A stretch of DNA of 64,000 nt. It comes from Embiotoca jacksoni. Lineage: Eukaryota; Chordata; Actinopteri; Embiotocidae. How positions within the stretch are numbered: position 1 is the stretch's first letter; the number at the start of each line of letters is the position of its first letter. The translations under genes were made by a program, and so were the position numbers. Under the pieces are notes generated by a model. It saw only the letters and a list, made by a program, of their open reading frames with translations. It did no database searches and was not told the DNA's origin. The stretch is taken from contig JAKOON010000013.1 of the NCBI GenBank assembly GCA_022577435.1, positions 6,728,501 to 6,792,500 of the forward strand, given 5' to 3'. This document shows, in pieces, positions 34,744-48,000 of this stretch.

Positions 34744-37700
34744 TAATTCAGCTTGGACTTATTTTTTTGTTCCCTTGTGAAACTTTGACGCGTTCAGAGG
34801 TCGGACACGGATGCAGGTCCGGTGTGTTGAGATGTTTTATTTGTTAAGCGGCTCATTTTAAGGTTTAAGGTGAACATTTAAAAAAGAATCTGCGTTGTGG
34901 AGCTGTCAATATTCAGAATTGGCCATTTTAATTTAATTTAATATCCTGTGCAGTCATACTTTCTTCTATGATGATGTTTTTAAATTTACATTATAATGGT
35001 AAAAATGTTAAGTTGATTTTAAAGTTACACGAGAAAGAAAAGACCACCATGCTCACTCGTGCGGGTGACTGGGTCTATTTTTTGGTTTGTTTGGTCTTTT
35101 CCTCTCTTTCTCTTCGTTTCTGCCTTGTTTGTGACCACTGCACTTCCCACATGTTATTTGCACCTGCGCTCATGCTGCTTCAGCCCTCCCAGTGGTGGCG
35201 GTGTGTTGGCAGTCTTCGATGCGGAACCGAAAAAACAGAGGTGTGATCATAAACACATTAGGATCCTGGCACGGTGGCAAAGTGGTACTAATGTGCGCAC
35301 ACATGCACAGCTTTCTCTCAAGGTAATGTTTCAAGGTGGCCAAGATTTTGGTCCTCAGCAAAATTAATTTCGTGTCTCCCCCCCCTCCACTCTGCAGCGA
35401 CTATGCTGACATGCCACAGTTCCAAAAAAAAAAAGTGGTGAAAACAGACAAACGAACACACACGCTCAGTATTTACTGCTATTCAGGAGGACGTGCCTAA
35501 AGAAGGGGCAGCCAGAGGGAAAGTATGTTGCAAAAGTTACCTGATAAATGTGACAACTCTCAGACAGGTTCTGTTGCAATCTGTTGACATTTTTGGGTTC
35601 AGCTATTGGAGCTTTCTTTACCCTTTGAGGGTCTATTGATGAGCAACTTTCAAAACTACACGCATTTCATAAAAAATAAATAGGCTACTAGTTTGGCCCT
35701 TCACTGAGGCATATTTAATATTGTGGCTTTATTATTTAAAGTTACTAAGGAAGAAGGCATGCTGGGAAATGGTCATTTGTTTGTTACTTGAAACAACTTG
35801 TGTAAACATTGTGATCATTTCTTCTCCGCTGTTCAGAAGAAGATCTTCCAGCAACAAGACGTTAGCGGCACAGGCTGATTGTTAATATGTGTGTGCACAC
35901 GAATGAAGGGGCCCAGGAAAAGTATTTGCACCGGGGCCAGTCACGATTATGTTACACTGCAGGCTTTACAACTAATGTGTTGCTGCAACATGTTACAGTC
36001 GCACAAAATACACTAGTGTGTGTGTATCAAAAGAGTCACATCTGACCTCTTGTAGCTTTTAGGTTTTGAGAAATCACAGCGTCTGCAGATGTCTCCTCGT
36101 GAGGTAATGAGACATAATGAACTGGTAGCAGAACTCTGTGCAGTCAATCAAAACAGTATGATCCAGCATTATCCTGTAAGCCCGGCTGGGATGGCTCTGA
36201 TTAGTCCTGCATGAAGAGCTAATATGACTCTAACAACCAGCACCAGATGTGGTCTTTATTCAGCAGGCTGAGGAGGATATTTATCAGCACTTAACCTTAT
36301 TGTATAAGTGCAAAGAGATAAACAGAGTAAATTTGGCTGCTTAAAGGTAGACATGCAGACAGCTGTGCTGTATGTGTGGGCAGGCAGCAAACACACTAAT
36401 TCCTTATTGCATCGCGTCTCTTTATTTGACTTCGCTTATCTTGATTCTTTCTCCCATCCCTTAAATCTCTTTGGGATTTTTAACATCTGGAAGTCCATTT
36501 CAGAATAAGTAGCCAAGAATCTGCTCTGGAGACAAAAAGGATGAGCACCTTCACTTTGGCCTTTTGAGGTTCAGCTATTATCCAGTACATATAAGGGTTC
36601 AAAAAGCAGAAATTGTGCTCTTTTAGAATTCATCCATCCACTTGTTCTTTTTCTATCGCTTGTCTTCTCACTGTCACACTCTCATTCCTTATCAGAGGCA
36701 CACACACACACAACCCATGAGTGCTTGGATTTTGAACTGTACCCAGTAAAACCCCCATCGGGTTTCTTTCTGTTTTGAATACTGGGAGATCAGTATTTGA
36801 CTAACCAGATGTGCAGTTAGTAAATCATTAGGAAAGGAGTGGAGCAGGGACTTGGGGAGAAGAGACAAAGCAGCATATGGTGAGTAAAGGGTCGGTCGGC
36901 AGCATACTGATACAAATAAGTGATTCATACACTTTGGCATTGTGTTGTCGGATGCGAGGGAAGCCCTGTTTTTGTGGCTCAAGGAGGAATTAGTCCAACT
37001 GGTTCTGTCAAAGCTCCGAGCCACGCTGGAGACAAAGAATGCCAGCCAACAAGATTTGCTGCGAATATCTGCAGCAAAATCTTTTGCAGAACATCAATGA
37101 CTGACTTTCAAGTTCAGGCATGTTGTGTGTTGACTGTACCCTTGCTAAGGAGCTTACTGATGGAAGAGAGAGAGGTCAAAGGATAATTAGATTTGGGTTT
37201 TTGAACTAAAGAGATGTTCCATACTACTGATAGTGATAATTAATTAGCTTATTCCTTCGGCGTAATTAAATCCTCGATAATCTGACTTTTGTTCTGACTG
37301 AATAGCTTCTGACTACTGACAGATGCGACATGGAGAAACGGAGCGAAACAGGAAGCGTCCGGGGCGACACAGTGTGTTTGTCAACTTGCAGTCAGTTGTA
37401 ATGTGCTGCCTGTCGTCGGTGCTTTTAGAAGCAGAGTTGCTCCTCAGATCACTTTAGCTGTCATTTACATGTTATCCGATTGCACCGAGAGGAATCTGCG
37501 GGACTTTATGAAGGACACTGCATGACGTGCATCACAATGACGCTGTGGTGACGGCATCTTCACCTTGAGCCTGACAATGACGACGTCTGACAAAACGTGG
37601 TTATTAAGAAGACTTCAAATTATCTGATGGCTGTGGATTATGTTGTTTTCGGAGTGGAAAAAAAAAAATCCAGAGTTGATCGAATTTTAAAGGGCCACTT

Positions 37701-39729
37701 CACCATTTTTTAGATATGAAGATGAGTTTATATGCAACGAGAGTACCGCTGAACTTGTGTAAACTTTTGTGTGATGTATTCTGCGGTTCTGGAGGAGCGT
37801 TTTGAAGTCTGAAAAACTAACCCTGATTGGGATGTCAATCGGGTTATTAAAATTTTACTTGAGACTACGAGGCCTAAATGAGCACATCCAAGTTGTGAAG
37901 TAATGTAGGCTTCTGTCAGGCAGGGATCCCCGAATGAAAGACGATAATCAAGTTGCATTGTGGGAAGGATGCAGGCTTTTTGCATCTAGTCAGAATGTCT
38001 TGTTCTCTGCTGCTTCAGTTTTGTCATTCTTTAAAAAAAAATTATAATAATTCTCGCCAGTTTTTGTGGAAGTGCAGTGCTAAATTGCTGGAGCTCATCA
38101 TTAGTAAGAGGCGATACATACACGTGTGTGTATATCAGTGAACGGGGATGTAAAGATTAAAGAGGTTGACCTGCTTACAGGCAAGCATAATACATAATTT
38201 TTGGCATATTGAGGTAGTATGGTCAGCATTTGTTTTTCAAATTGCAAACAAATTCAGCATAAATATAGCGCATACATTGGTAGAATAAAATAACATTATT
38301 TTCCGTATTGCGTTTATTTAGAGTCATTTTTTTAATTGTTATGTTTTCATACCTGATTATTATAATTAACTAGCATTACACTGCAATGCAACAACAATGC
38401 TTTTTTTATTTTAATGGCTTCCACATGGATCCGGTGAGGACGCTAACTTTTTGCCTGAGACATGTCAGCGCTCTTCATATTAATATAATGAATGTGGTCA
38501 TCAATTTTATATTCGAGAACCCTTTTTACAGCATCTTCATTTTAGACCAAATCACCTGGAAACAAAGTCAACCAACCCATGGCGCTACTGCATAAGCTTA
38601 ATTAGCTATCTGGCATGCTGTTAAAATCCGTCTGCAGCAGCTGTCGTTTCAGGTAGCAACAGTGACAGTCGGCGGCTAGAAATGAGAAACAGCTTCTGTC
38701 CACATCTGTCAGAAATCAAAGAACTACTGTCTTAAAAGATGATGAAGAATATCAGGTGTTGAATCTGCCGCCGCTATCGCCGTGAACTGAGCCGTGTGAG
38801 TCGGTCCCAGTTTTTTAACAACAATCTCCCTCTTCATTACATGCAAATCTAAATGTTGTATCCGTTCTCGGTTTCAATTACGATCTAAACTTACCAACCA
38901 CTCAACCAGAGCTGAGTGGAAAGTTGATTGACTCCATCCATTAGTCAGCATGTGTCACCTCTCCAGGCTGAAAGAAGCACTTTCTCACGACTTGCGGATC
39001 TATTTGATTGTGATTACTCTTTGTCACAACAAGGCGCAAGCGTAGCCTAACCATGAGCTCTTGACCTCAGAGCCATTACTGATTGATTGCCCTCGCCATG
39101 TGCTCCCTATAAATGAATCATTAAGACTCAAACATCTGGATGCACTGCAGTTCCTCGTTGGGTTTCCAGTGGCTTCTGCGTGCCCGGGATTGTGTGAGGA
39201 GGGATTTTTAAAGCACGCATACTGCGGTATTAAGAAATATTCGGGCAGATATTTTGTGTAGCAATCTTAATTTTGAAAGGCTTTCATGCTGAAGGATTGA
39301 GAATCCTGTTGACAGGCCGTATGGCAAATAAGTTCTGCAGGGAGACGGAAAGGGACTGGGGCTACTTGTATATTCTGCTAACAACTTGTAAAGGGACAGG
39401 GATGACAGTGGAGATGACAAGTCAGGTTCTGATCAAGGTCAGCGCTAAAATATCTACGAAAATGCCGAATTCTTTACGCATAGCGAAAGGATTAGGGTTT
39501 TTTTTTTTTTTTTTTTGTCATGTGACGACAGGGCTGAAGAGATGCCTATAAAAGGGAAAATACTGGCCTGAATGTGTTCGGCTGAGGTCGGAGAAACTGA
39601 ACAAAAGTAAAAGTCGGAGGAGCGAGAAAAGATGAGAACAAATAGAGGGCTGGGATTGCTTGATAATTCAACACTTCATTGGTATTCGGATGCTAATATC
39701 TCATCGCACATGTCAAGAAAGGACGCAAT

Positions 39730-39742
39730 CACACGCACACGC

Positions 39743-39776
<34 letters not shown>
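39730..39776. repeat. (CA)n/(CG) interrupted microsatellite
   Basis: CACACG units grade into pure CA dinucleotides. Confidence 0.95.
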
Positions 39777-39779
<3 letters not shown>

Positions 39780-40253
39780 CAGTTATCCCAAGGCTGTTAG
39801 CTTCTAATTATTTTTCACCCCCCAAAAAATATGCATTCTAAATTGAAGAGCCCTCCAGAAAATGAAGGCCTGGTGGTATTCATCATGTCGTCACTATCAG
39901 TGCCCAGTCAGCTCCAAAATATGGAAATACAGTATTTGTGTTCCTCTCTGTGAATGCTGCTCCTGTGTGTAGTAACAGAAGGTTATGCAAAAATATGGTA
40001 ATTTGATTTGTTCAAATTGTTTTATCAGTGCAGATGTGTTTTCTAGGAATGTTTGTCAATATGAAGTTTTAAAGCTTTGTAACAGTATGTCTGTAATATC
40101 ATCAGTAGATATTACTCACGCAGTGAAATCAAAAACATAAGATCTGGCAGGCAATATTTTTACAGAGTATAACCCAGAATAACCCCAACTGTGGTTCCTC
40201 TGAAACTGTTCATGATTTGAAGCAGTGATGCATGATGTTTTCACGCTGTGACT

Positions 40254-40275
40254 TTTTTTTTTTTTTTTTTTTTTC
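40254..40275. repeat. poly(T) tract
   Basis: About 22 consecutive T residues. Confidence 0.93.
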
Positions 40276-41160
40276 TGTCAGGACCTAATCAAAGACAAAT
40301 AAAACGGATCCAATACATCTTAAAGCTGTGGATTTTTTAATCAGGTCAAATAGATGTTTTTATTTTTTATTTTGTATTTCATCCCTGTCAAATGTTGGTA
40401 CTCGTGCGCAAATAAGAATTCCGCATGGCGATGTTGCATTTCTCAAACTTTAATGTAATCTGTCACATTGATTTTTTTTTTGGTTTTTGTTTTAAATATT
40501 ATATTTATAGTTTTCAGCTATTTTTCATCAAATAACATTGGAACACGACGAGCCAAAACCTCATGTCCTGACCTTTTATATCCGTACCTACACACATTTA
40601 CACACATAAACATTAATTTGTTTCACTATCCCAATGGGAATTTTCATAGCTATAATGCATTCCCTAACCTCTTACCCGAATCTTAACCATCACAGCTAAA
40701 TGCCTAGCCTGAACCATTTCTCTAGACTAAACTTAATTCTAATCTTAATGCTAAAACCAAGTCTTCCCCCTCAAAAAGTAGACTGGGCCCCTGTGGACCT
40801 GCGTTTTTGACCCAATTGTCACACATGTCCCCATGGGTTGGTGTGTATTCAGGTTTAAGTCCACACCGGGATATAAAAACACACACGCACACACACGCGC
40901 ATGCAACAATACAAAAATAAAAATGCTGAGTAAGAAATGTATTACAAATCCAGCCATGTACATATTCAGATTCAACGCACCATATTAAATTATCCTCAAG
41001 AATAAAAAAAAACACCAGAAACCATCAGACACTCATGTTTCTTGTGGTATTCCCAGACCGTTCAGTCAAGCGGCATTTAAATGGATATTAAGTCCCTTAA
41101 AAAGGGGCTGATTTTTCAAACAAATCACATCTATTTTGTCCATATGCAGCATATTGCTTA

Positions 41161-41377
41161 CAGTGGGTACGGAAAGTATTCAGACCCCTTTAAATTTTTC
41201 ACTCTTTGTTTCATTGCAGCCATTTGCTAAAATCAAAAAAGTTCATTTTATTTCTCATTAATGTACACTCAGCACCCCATCTTGACAGAAAAAAACAGAA
41301 ATGTAGAAATGTGTGCAAATTTATTAAAAAAGAAAAACTGAAATACCACATGGTCATAAGTATTCAGACCCTTTGCT
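41161..41377 (+). repeat. left terminal inverted repeat of Tc1-like element
   Basis: About 217 nt; its inner edge gggtctg/cagaccc pairs with the right repeat. It contains the outer (41174-41188) and inner (41358-41371) direct repeats. Confidence 0.9.
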
Positions 41378-41536
41378 GTGACACTCATATTTAACTCACA
41401 TGCTGTCCATTTCTTCTGATCCTCCTTGAGATGGTTCTACTCCTTCATTGGAGTCCAGCTGTGTTTAATTAAACTGATTGGACTTGATTAGGAAAGGCAC
41501 ACACCTGTCAATATAAGACCTTACAGCTCACAGTGC

Positions 41537-42577
41537 ATGTCAGAGCAAATGAGAATCATGAAGTCGAAGGAACTGTCCAAGGAGCTCAGAGACAGAATTG
41601 TGGCAAGGCACAGATCTGGCCAAGGTTACAAAATAATTTCTGCAGCGCTCAAGGTTCCTAAGAGCATAGTGGCCTCCATAATCCTTAAATGGAAGAAGTT
41701 TGGGACGACCAGAACTCTTCCTAGACCTGGCCGTCCAGCCAAACTGAGCAATCGTGGGAGAAGAGCCTTGGTGAGAGAGGTAAAGAAGAACCCAAAGATC
41801 ACTGTGGCTGAGCTCCAGAGATGCAGGAGGGAGATGGGAGAAAGTTCCACAAAGTCAACTATCACTGCAGCCCTCCACTAGTCGGGGCTTTATGGCAGAG
41901 TGGCCCGACGGAAGCCTCTCCTCAGTGCAAGACATGTGAAAGCCCGCATAGAGTTTGCCAAAAAACACATGAAGGACTCCCAGACTATGAGAAATAAGAT
42001 TCTCTGGTCTGATGAGACCAAGATTGAACTTTTTGGCGTTAATTCTAAGCGGTATGTGTGGAGAAAACCAGGCACTGCTCATCACCTGCCCAATACAATC
42101 CCAACAGTGAAACATGGTGGTGGCAGCGTCATGCTATGGGGGTGTTTTTCAGCTGCAGGGACAGGACGACTGGTTGCAATTAAAGGAAAGGTGAATGCGG
42201 CCAAGTACAGAGATATCCTGGAAGAAAACCTCTTCCAGAGTGCTCTGGACCTCAGACTGGGCCAAAGGTTCACCTTCCAACAAGACAATGACCCTAAGCA
42301 CACAGCTAAAATAACAAAGGAGTGGCTTCGGAACAACTCTGTGACCATTCTTGACTGGCCCAGCCAGAGCCCTGACCTAAACCCAATTTAGCATCTCTGG
42401 AGAGACCTGAAAATGGCTGTCCACCAACGTTCACCATCCAACCTGACGGAACTGGAGAGGATCTGCAAGGAAGAATGGCAGAGGATCCCCAAATCCAGGT
42501 GTGAAAAGCTTGTTGCATCATTCCCAAGAAGACTCATGGCTGTACTCGCTCAAAAGGGTGCTTCTACTCAATACTGA
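41537..42577 (+). pseudogene. Tc1-like transposase, two in-frame stop codons
   Basis: One continuous frame from ATG 41537 to TGA 42575-42577 spans 346 residue positions, the usual Tc1 length. It is broken by TAG at 41879-41881 and TAG at 42389-42391. The N-terminal part (to about residue 110) is the paired-like helix-turn-helix DNA-binding domain, with a GRPxKLS linker motif (PRPGRPAKLSNRGRR). The catalytic domain shows WSDETKIELFG (first Asp), FQQDNDPKHT (second Asp) and SPDLNPI. The second stop then stands exactly at the catalytic Glu, 34 residues after the second Asp (DD34E). The remainder, HLWRDLKMAV onward, stays in frame to the natural end inside the right inverted repeat. No frameshifts were seen. 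Confidence 0.95.
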
Positions 42578-42782
42578 GCAAAGGGTCTGAATACTTATGA
42601 CCATGTGATATTTCAGTTTTTCTTTTTTAATAAATTTGCACAAATTTCTACATTTCTGTTTTTTTCTGTCAAGATGGGGTGCTAAGTGTACATTATTGAG
42701 AAATAAAATGAACTTTTTTGATTTTAGCAAATGGCTGCAATGAAACAAAGAGTGAAAAATTTAAAGGGGTCTGAATACTTTC
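42577..42782 (-). repeat. right terminal inverted repeat of Tc1-like element
   Basis: About 206 nt, reverse complementary to the left repeat with scattered mismatches. The outermost bases expected from the left end (CGTACCCACTG) are not present. Confidence 0.9.
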
Positions 42783-44220
42783 AGTCGTTCAGTCATCCAG
42801 AAGTTAAAACACTTGTGGTTTATTTTTTCTGACTACATGTTCATCTTGCAGTTTCCAGCACGTCTTTCCCTGCAGTACACTTTGTGGGCAATTCTTTATA
42901 CTCCTTTCCTCTGACTGGTTTCCCTGCAGAAGAAATTAGACTAAAGGGAGCGTATTTCTTATTAATTTATCCGTTTGTTAGAATTGAACTCAACCTCCTA
43001 TTCGTCTGTACAGCCTTCAGTTTTCCAGCAGGAAGCAAAGATTTGTTCGGGTATCACGCTGATAGAAAAGTTATTCCACTGCTTCGACATTATTTCTGTG
43101 TAATCGAGGATTTTGTTGACACTTTTGAGGGGAGGATTTGGATTGAAGAGGCCATTGTGACGTGAAAACAGTCTCTGTCGACCAGGGTCCTACAGTAACT
43201 TGGTTATCAGAGTGTTCATGCAGGTCTTGAGGAATCAGACTGTGAAATTGCAGGACGCTGAATCTCAGAGTTTGTGTTTATCGAGTCCCAAATATCAGGT
43301 GTGCTGGACTCGAACCACAGACTGGGTTCTCTCTACCATTTCATTATTTCTGACTTGAAAAGTAAATCCTGCCACAAGAGAATCAATATATCTTATTTCA
43401 TATGTTTCTATTAAAATACTGTTTCCACTTCAGGTATGATGTGCGTAATGCGTTTGATCACAGTGTCCCAGAAGTCCTTTGCCGCCTTTACATGCAATGT
43501 TTGCTCTCTCGGTCCGCGCATAGTCAACAGAGGAATTAAAATGAATCGGCTTTCATATCAATATTTACCCTCGTTGTGCTTTGATTGTTTGTGTCTTAGT
43601 TCTTTACAAATTATGCAAGAGTTTAATACCCAGAGATTAGCAAATATCCACGAGGCCAAAGGAGAGTACACAGCACACCCAGCATGAACTGCCGAGCATC
43701 CACTAACCAGATCAGTAACTGTCTGAGCTATCCTTCTCATCTACTTGCAGCAGACACAATGTTATGTAAACCTCCACACAGCATCCAGATGGAAAGAACT
43801 GGTTCTCCACTCGCAGGATGCAAACGAACTGCTGATGAGAAAGTACACACAGACACGGCGTCAAACAGCCTACGCGGCATTAGGACGATGAGTCTGTAAA
43901 CGTTGGAGGAAGTCGGCACAATATCCTCCTCACGTCTCCGACCGTTCTCTGTTTTCATGGACATATTGCCCGTGCACCGGGAGCAGGACATGTGGTCCGA
44001 GGGTCTGCGGTGAAACCGAGCAGGAAGCTCTGAGGTTTCATTCCACGAGTTCCTGCAGCCAGCCGTAATTGGCTTCCACATTCCTCCAAGGATTACCTTT
44101 CACTCCTTATTTGTGTTTATGAAAAAAATTTAAACATTTGCTTTGGCTCCTTGAATTACACTCAGACAAGTGTCAAAACCCACTTTGTTTGCATTTGCTC
44201 TATTTTCTTCAACAAGGGAA

Positions 44221-44264
<44 letters not shown>

Positions 44265-44729
44265 CTGAACACATTCATGAGTTTTCTCTCCATTATTTGT
44301 GTCTCCAGTGCCCAGACTCGTACTACACGTTTGGTACAAATAAGTGACTTATCATTATTTGTACATATTGGCTGCATTCTTGAGTAACAAAAAAAAACAA
44401 AAAAAATGCTTTTAAAGAAGCATACTTTTTTGTCAGTTAAAATAGCAGCAGTCATTTCTGGAAACGGTCTACAATTAAAAAAACAAAAACATGGTCAGAC
44501 AATGCTTGAACTTGCTCAATTCTTTGTGTAAAATCAAACACATTGACGCTTTTGCCATGAAACCGTAGAGCCTTAATTTATGTGACAGCCAAAGCTGAAA
44601 ATGAGGAAGACCCTGATATGCTTGCTTGACTCTCAGATGTTTGTCGCTTTCATCTGCCGGTGTGCGTTCTGAGCTCCCTCACTTCCCCAGAGCTGTTCTC
44701 TATGAATGAATCTGGACTTTTTATTCGAC
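42783..44729. other. intergenic, no gene seen (1.9 kb)
   Basis: Moderate GC content rising toward 43.9-44.1 kb, and a 37-T run. No coding exon with support. Confidence 0.6.
44225..44261. repeat. poly(T) tract, 37 nt
   Basis: The longest homopolymer in the window. Read on the minus strand it would be a poly(A) tail preceded by ATTAAA-like bases. No recognisable retroposed gene sits on that side. Confidence 0.95.
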
Positions 44730-45025
44730 GGGTGTGCCACCTGCCGGTGCGTCATGGCTCCCCTGACCAATCCTGACGCGCTGCCTCTCCGTGCGCCCTT
44801 GGAGATCCCGCGGTGCTCCTCACACCGCCGCCCTATCCACGGCTCGGTGACGGTAGGAGGTGGCGATCCTCGTTAGCTGAGTACCGTTAGCCCTCCACAT
44901 GTAACTCGATTGGACTGCCGTACTGCTGCTGTGCCAAACATGGACCCGAGACAAGTTTGACTGGATTTTCATTTTTCCATCTACTTGTACTGCTTGTCAC
45001 CGCGCGCAATAGTGAATGATATGAG
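44730..45025 (+). promoter_or_regulatory. CpG-dense candidate promoter / 5' untranslated exon
   Basis: About 18 CpG occur within roughly 165 nt (44730-44890) in otherwise CpG-poor surroundings. A CCAAT box lies at 44767-44771 next to a TGACGCG half-CRE-like element. Two donor-like sites follow: gacg|gtagga near 44850 and atgag|gtaggt at 45026. The only ATG frame there is about 40 codons and matches nothing I know. It could be the first exon of the gene downstream of ryr2, but no transcript evidence exists in the window. Confidence 0.35.
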
Positions 45026-48000
45026 GTAGGTGGGAATAACACAAAAACTGAAAGTTTTAGAAATATTTAATCAAAGTGAAGGATTTGATCTTCTTGATCT
45101 TCCCCGGTTTACAGCCGCGTTATCGTGCCACGTTTCTCGTCGCGCAATACTGCACTTTGAAGTTAGAATTAGAGAAATTAGAATAAAACTACGATTAGAT
45201 GCACGTGCATGTCCCCAAAGCGAAAATATTCTATTCCGGATAGCATTGCATGTTTTGGATGTGCCTTTCTTCAAATGCAAGTTTGGCAAACAAGTGCTGC
45301 TGCTGTGCCCCCTGCAGCTCGGCTCAGCATCCCTGCTGCCCAACCCTCAGCTCTCCTCAGATGTCTCTCCTCCTGAGAGACTGCGCCGCTTCCCAAGCAA
45401 TACGCACTTGCAAAGTTGAATATAACCACGGGAAATATTTGTTTTCATATCTTGAATTCCACAAAGTGAAAGTTAATGCATAATAAGAACAGCATTGTCT
45501 CCAACATGGGTGCAATTTCGTGCGTATTCTCCGTCTTGTGGCACATTTGTCATTATTGTGGTGAACTTAGTTACTGCATTGCTGTTGACAGGCAGGACAA
45601 TTAATTGTTTCCTTACATGGGGTAGTGGAAAGCTTTTATGATTTGAGGTGACTGTTTATTTATGATGTGCATACATGGGAATGTGGAGGAATGTTCCCTC
45701 TCGGTGACCTGGGTGTACCGTGACATTGTGCTGGGTAATGAGTAAGAACGGAGGGAATGGCATCTGTGCCATGGGTCAAATATTTTCCCTTAAGTCCACG
45801 GCTGCAGTTATTCATCATCCCAGGAGCCAGAGTGCGAGTTTGACAACACGGTAGCTGTATATGAATCACAAACTATTCATGGGAGCCGTTAACCTCGATA
45901 GTTTACCATTTTTATATGTTGCATATATCAACACAGCCAGCATGTTTTTATATCAATATATCCACAAAGCCATTGTTAGGGAACAGTTCAGTCAGGTTGT
46001 GTGTCATGGTGAACGTGCAGTCTGTCACCATTCTGTTAAAGGCAGAGCTGGAATGTGTTTGGATGATTGTGACTTTCCCATCGCCTCCTGTGTGGAGGAT
46101 GCAGTGGAGGATGCTGAGAAAAGAGAAACAAAAAACAAAAAAAACACGAGAGGGAAAGGTGAACAGTGGTGTGATGTATTGTTTGAGCCCCGGTCAATAT
46201 CGGTTGACTACTATTTTTCCAGGTTTTCTCCTTGTGATAGATGGTTTTGTTGTGCACGATGTTGGTACCGTATTTATCATCAGTGACTTTCCCAAATGGG
46301 CTCTGGGTGGAGGACAGTACGTTGACAGCGCCGGCCCCCGGTGACAGGGGTCTAGATGACTCCAAATAGGATGAAAACGTCTTTGCTTTTACCTTCTGCT
46401 GTACCTGTTGTTGTGTGTGGGAGCTGCTTCTGGCTGGCTGCACAGATGCTGACACTTTTGGTTTATTAGTCTGAAGCCAAAATGTATAGATGCTGTTGAA
46501 AAGAGTAAACACCACTGTGAAGTGCAAGGTTAACCTGTCATTTGTAATTCTCTACTGAGGTGTTATTCCTCTAAAGTTTACACGAACTTGAAGTCAAGCT
46601 GTTTCTTTACAATTCAGGTCAGTCATTACAAAGAATGGTTTGACATCTTGGGAAATACCCTCATTGCGTTCTTGCTGAGACGATCAATAGCGCTCAGATG
46701 CCTGTACGGTAATAGCAAGCTGCTTGCTCTGAATATCTGCACCTGGAACAAAAATCTTAAGTCTAGCTTTGAAAATCTGAAGCTCACAGTGACGACAACA
46801 CTCCAGTAAATCACTGCCCCCAGCCAAGAGTTTCACATAAATCCCCAGGTTTTCTATTATAGTTTTTAATGGAAGTGTGACAAGACTTCTTAGGAAATAA
46901 GCTGACACAGACAGTGGTGTGGTGTGGTGTCATTTCAAAAAAATACAGGTCGAATACAAATACAATGACAAAAACACCAGGTGAAATAAATAAAGTGTGA
47001 TCCAGACAAAGGCATCAGTACAACAGTATAACCCTGAAGCTGCAGTGCACACCGACTGGCACCACCAGGCTACTTTTAGAGCAGGCAATAGGAGACAGTT
47101 ATGGGTATTTTACAGGAGTCAGCTGGCCAAACAGACGGGCTAACTCCCCCATTGGGTTTCATTAGAGCTCTTCTTGATGTTGAAGCCTGTTTAATCCACT
47201 TTCACAAGCCATGCAGACCACAACGGAGCGAAGCATGGTGTCTATCTTTAGACAGTGCATGCGGAGCACAAACGTTTCTTTCTCAGTTCAGTTATTAAAA
47301 CAAAATTACGCAAATCTCTCGTAGTTGGCCTTGAAGTGTCTCAGCTGATGAGGCAAACTTTGAACTGTTGGAGATCTCCCGAGCTCATGGTGAGAGGTGT
47401 GTTTTCAGCTTCAGATTGGAGGCTGTCAATCAATGCCTGTTCAATCAACTTGTCCATAAACAGCTGTGTTTATGCAGCGCTGCTCTCCTTCTCCCGTCTC
47501 CCCTGGTTCTTCCAGTGAGTAGACTTGCTGCCGGAGGGTGTGATTACAGTAAAGCCTTATGAGGCAAGCGCTGTGCCTCTTTGTCTTTGTCTCTTTTCTC
47601 TGGGCAGCTACTGTTGTTGTCCCACATTCACAGTGCCTGTTTTGCTTCAGAGACACAGTGCTGGGAAGACACTGACAGACTTCGGTGGCCTAATAATCAG
47701 CTTGACGTCTTTGACGCTTTAAGCAGAAATACACTTTTGGCTGTTAATTTAGATAGAATACATACCAAGAGGTTTGATTACAATTATATTGGCCCCCAAT
47801 GCATATAACTTTATTGACTGAGCATTTCTTTTTGTCTTCTCATGGTCATATTACTTGCAGTAATGGCGCCTGGTGGATGCAATTGCGGCCTTTGCAGCTA
47901 ACATAACGTGTTTGTTAAACTGACAGTCATCACTCACTGACCTTTACTAGTTGTCATAAGCTTCGCCAGGGCCGTCCCTATCAGTGGCAATAAGATGTGT

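Larger units (their letters stand above)
34744..41158. other. intergenic, no gene seen (6.4 kb)
   Basis: Low-complexity runs and microsatellites, with no convincing coding exon. It includes CA/CG repeats (39730-39776), T runs (39499-39517 and 40254-40275) and a catccatccactt fragment (36630-36660) that may be a reversed repeat tail. Short open frames lack recognisable domains. Confidence 0.6.
41161..42782 (+). mobile_element. Tc1-like DNA transposon with long IR/DR ends, inactive
   Basis: About 1.62 kb, starting CAGTGGGTACGG right after a TA (41159-41160). Long terminal inverted repeats run from about 41171-41377 and 42577-42782. Each holds two copies of the direct repeat AAGTATTCAGACCC about 184 nt apart (41174 and 41358; inverted at 42583-42596 and 42767-42781). 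That is the IR/DR layout of the Sleeping Beauty-type Tc1 group, where the direct repeats bind transposase. One transposase frame lies between them. The right end matches the left only to 42782. The last 11 or so terminal bases and the second TA are missing or replaced. Confidence 0.95.

Noticed and set aside
37683..37985. Possible repeat starting 'aaagggccacttcacc'
   Set aside because: The phrase resembles fish repeat ends, but I found no inverted ends, tail or target duplication, so it is not listed as a feature.
45030..45419. A 129-codon frame just after the CpG cluster
   Set aside because: No recognisable protein, and it begins after a donor-like site, so it would be intronic if the exon is real.
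46036..46527. A 163-codon minus-strand frame
   Set aside because: No recognised domain, low-complexity stretches, and an overlapping plus-strand frame of similar length. No splice or promoter context.
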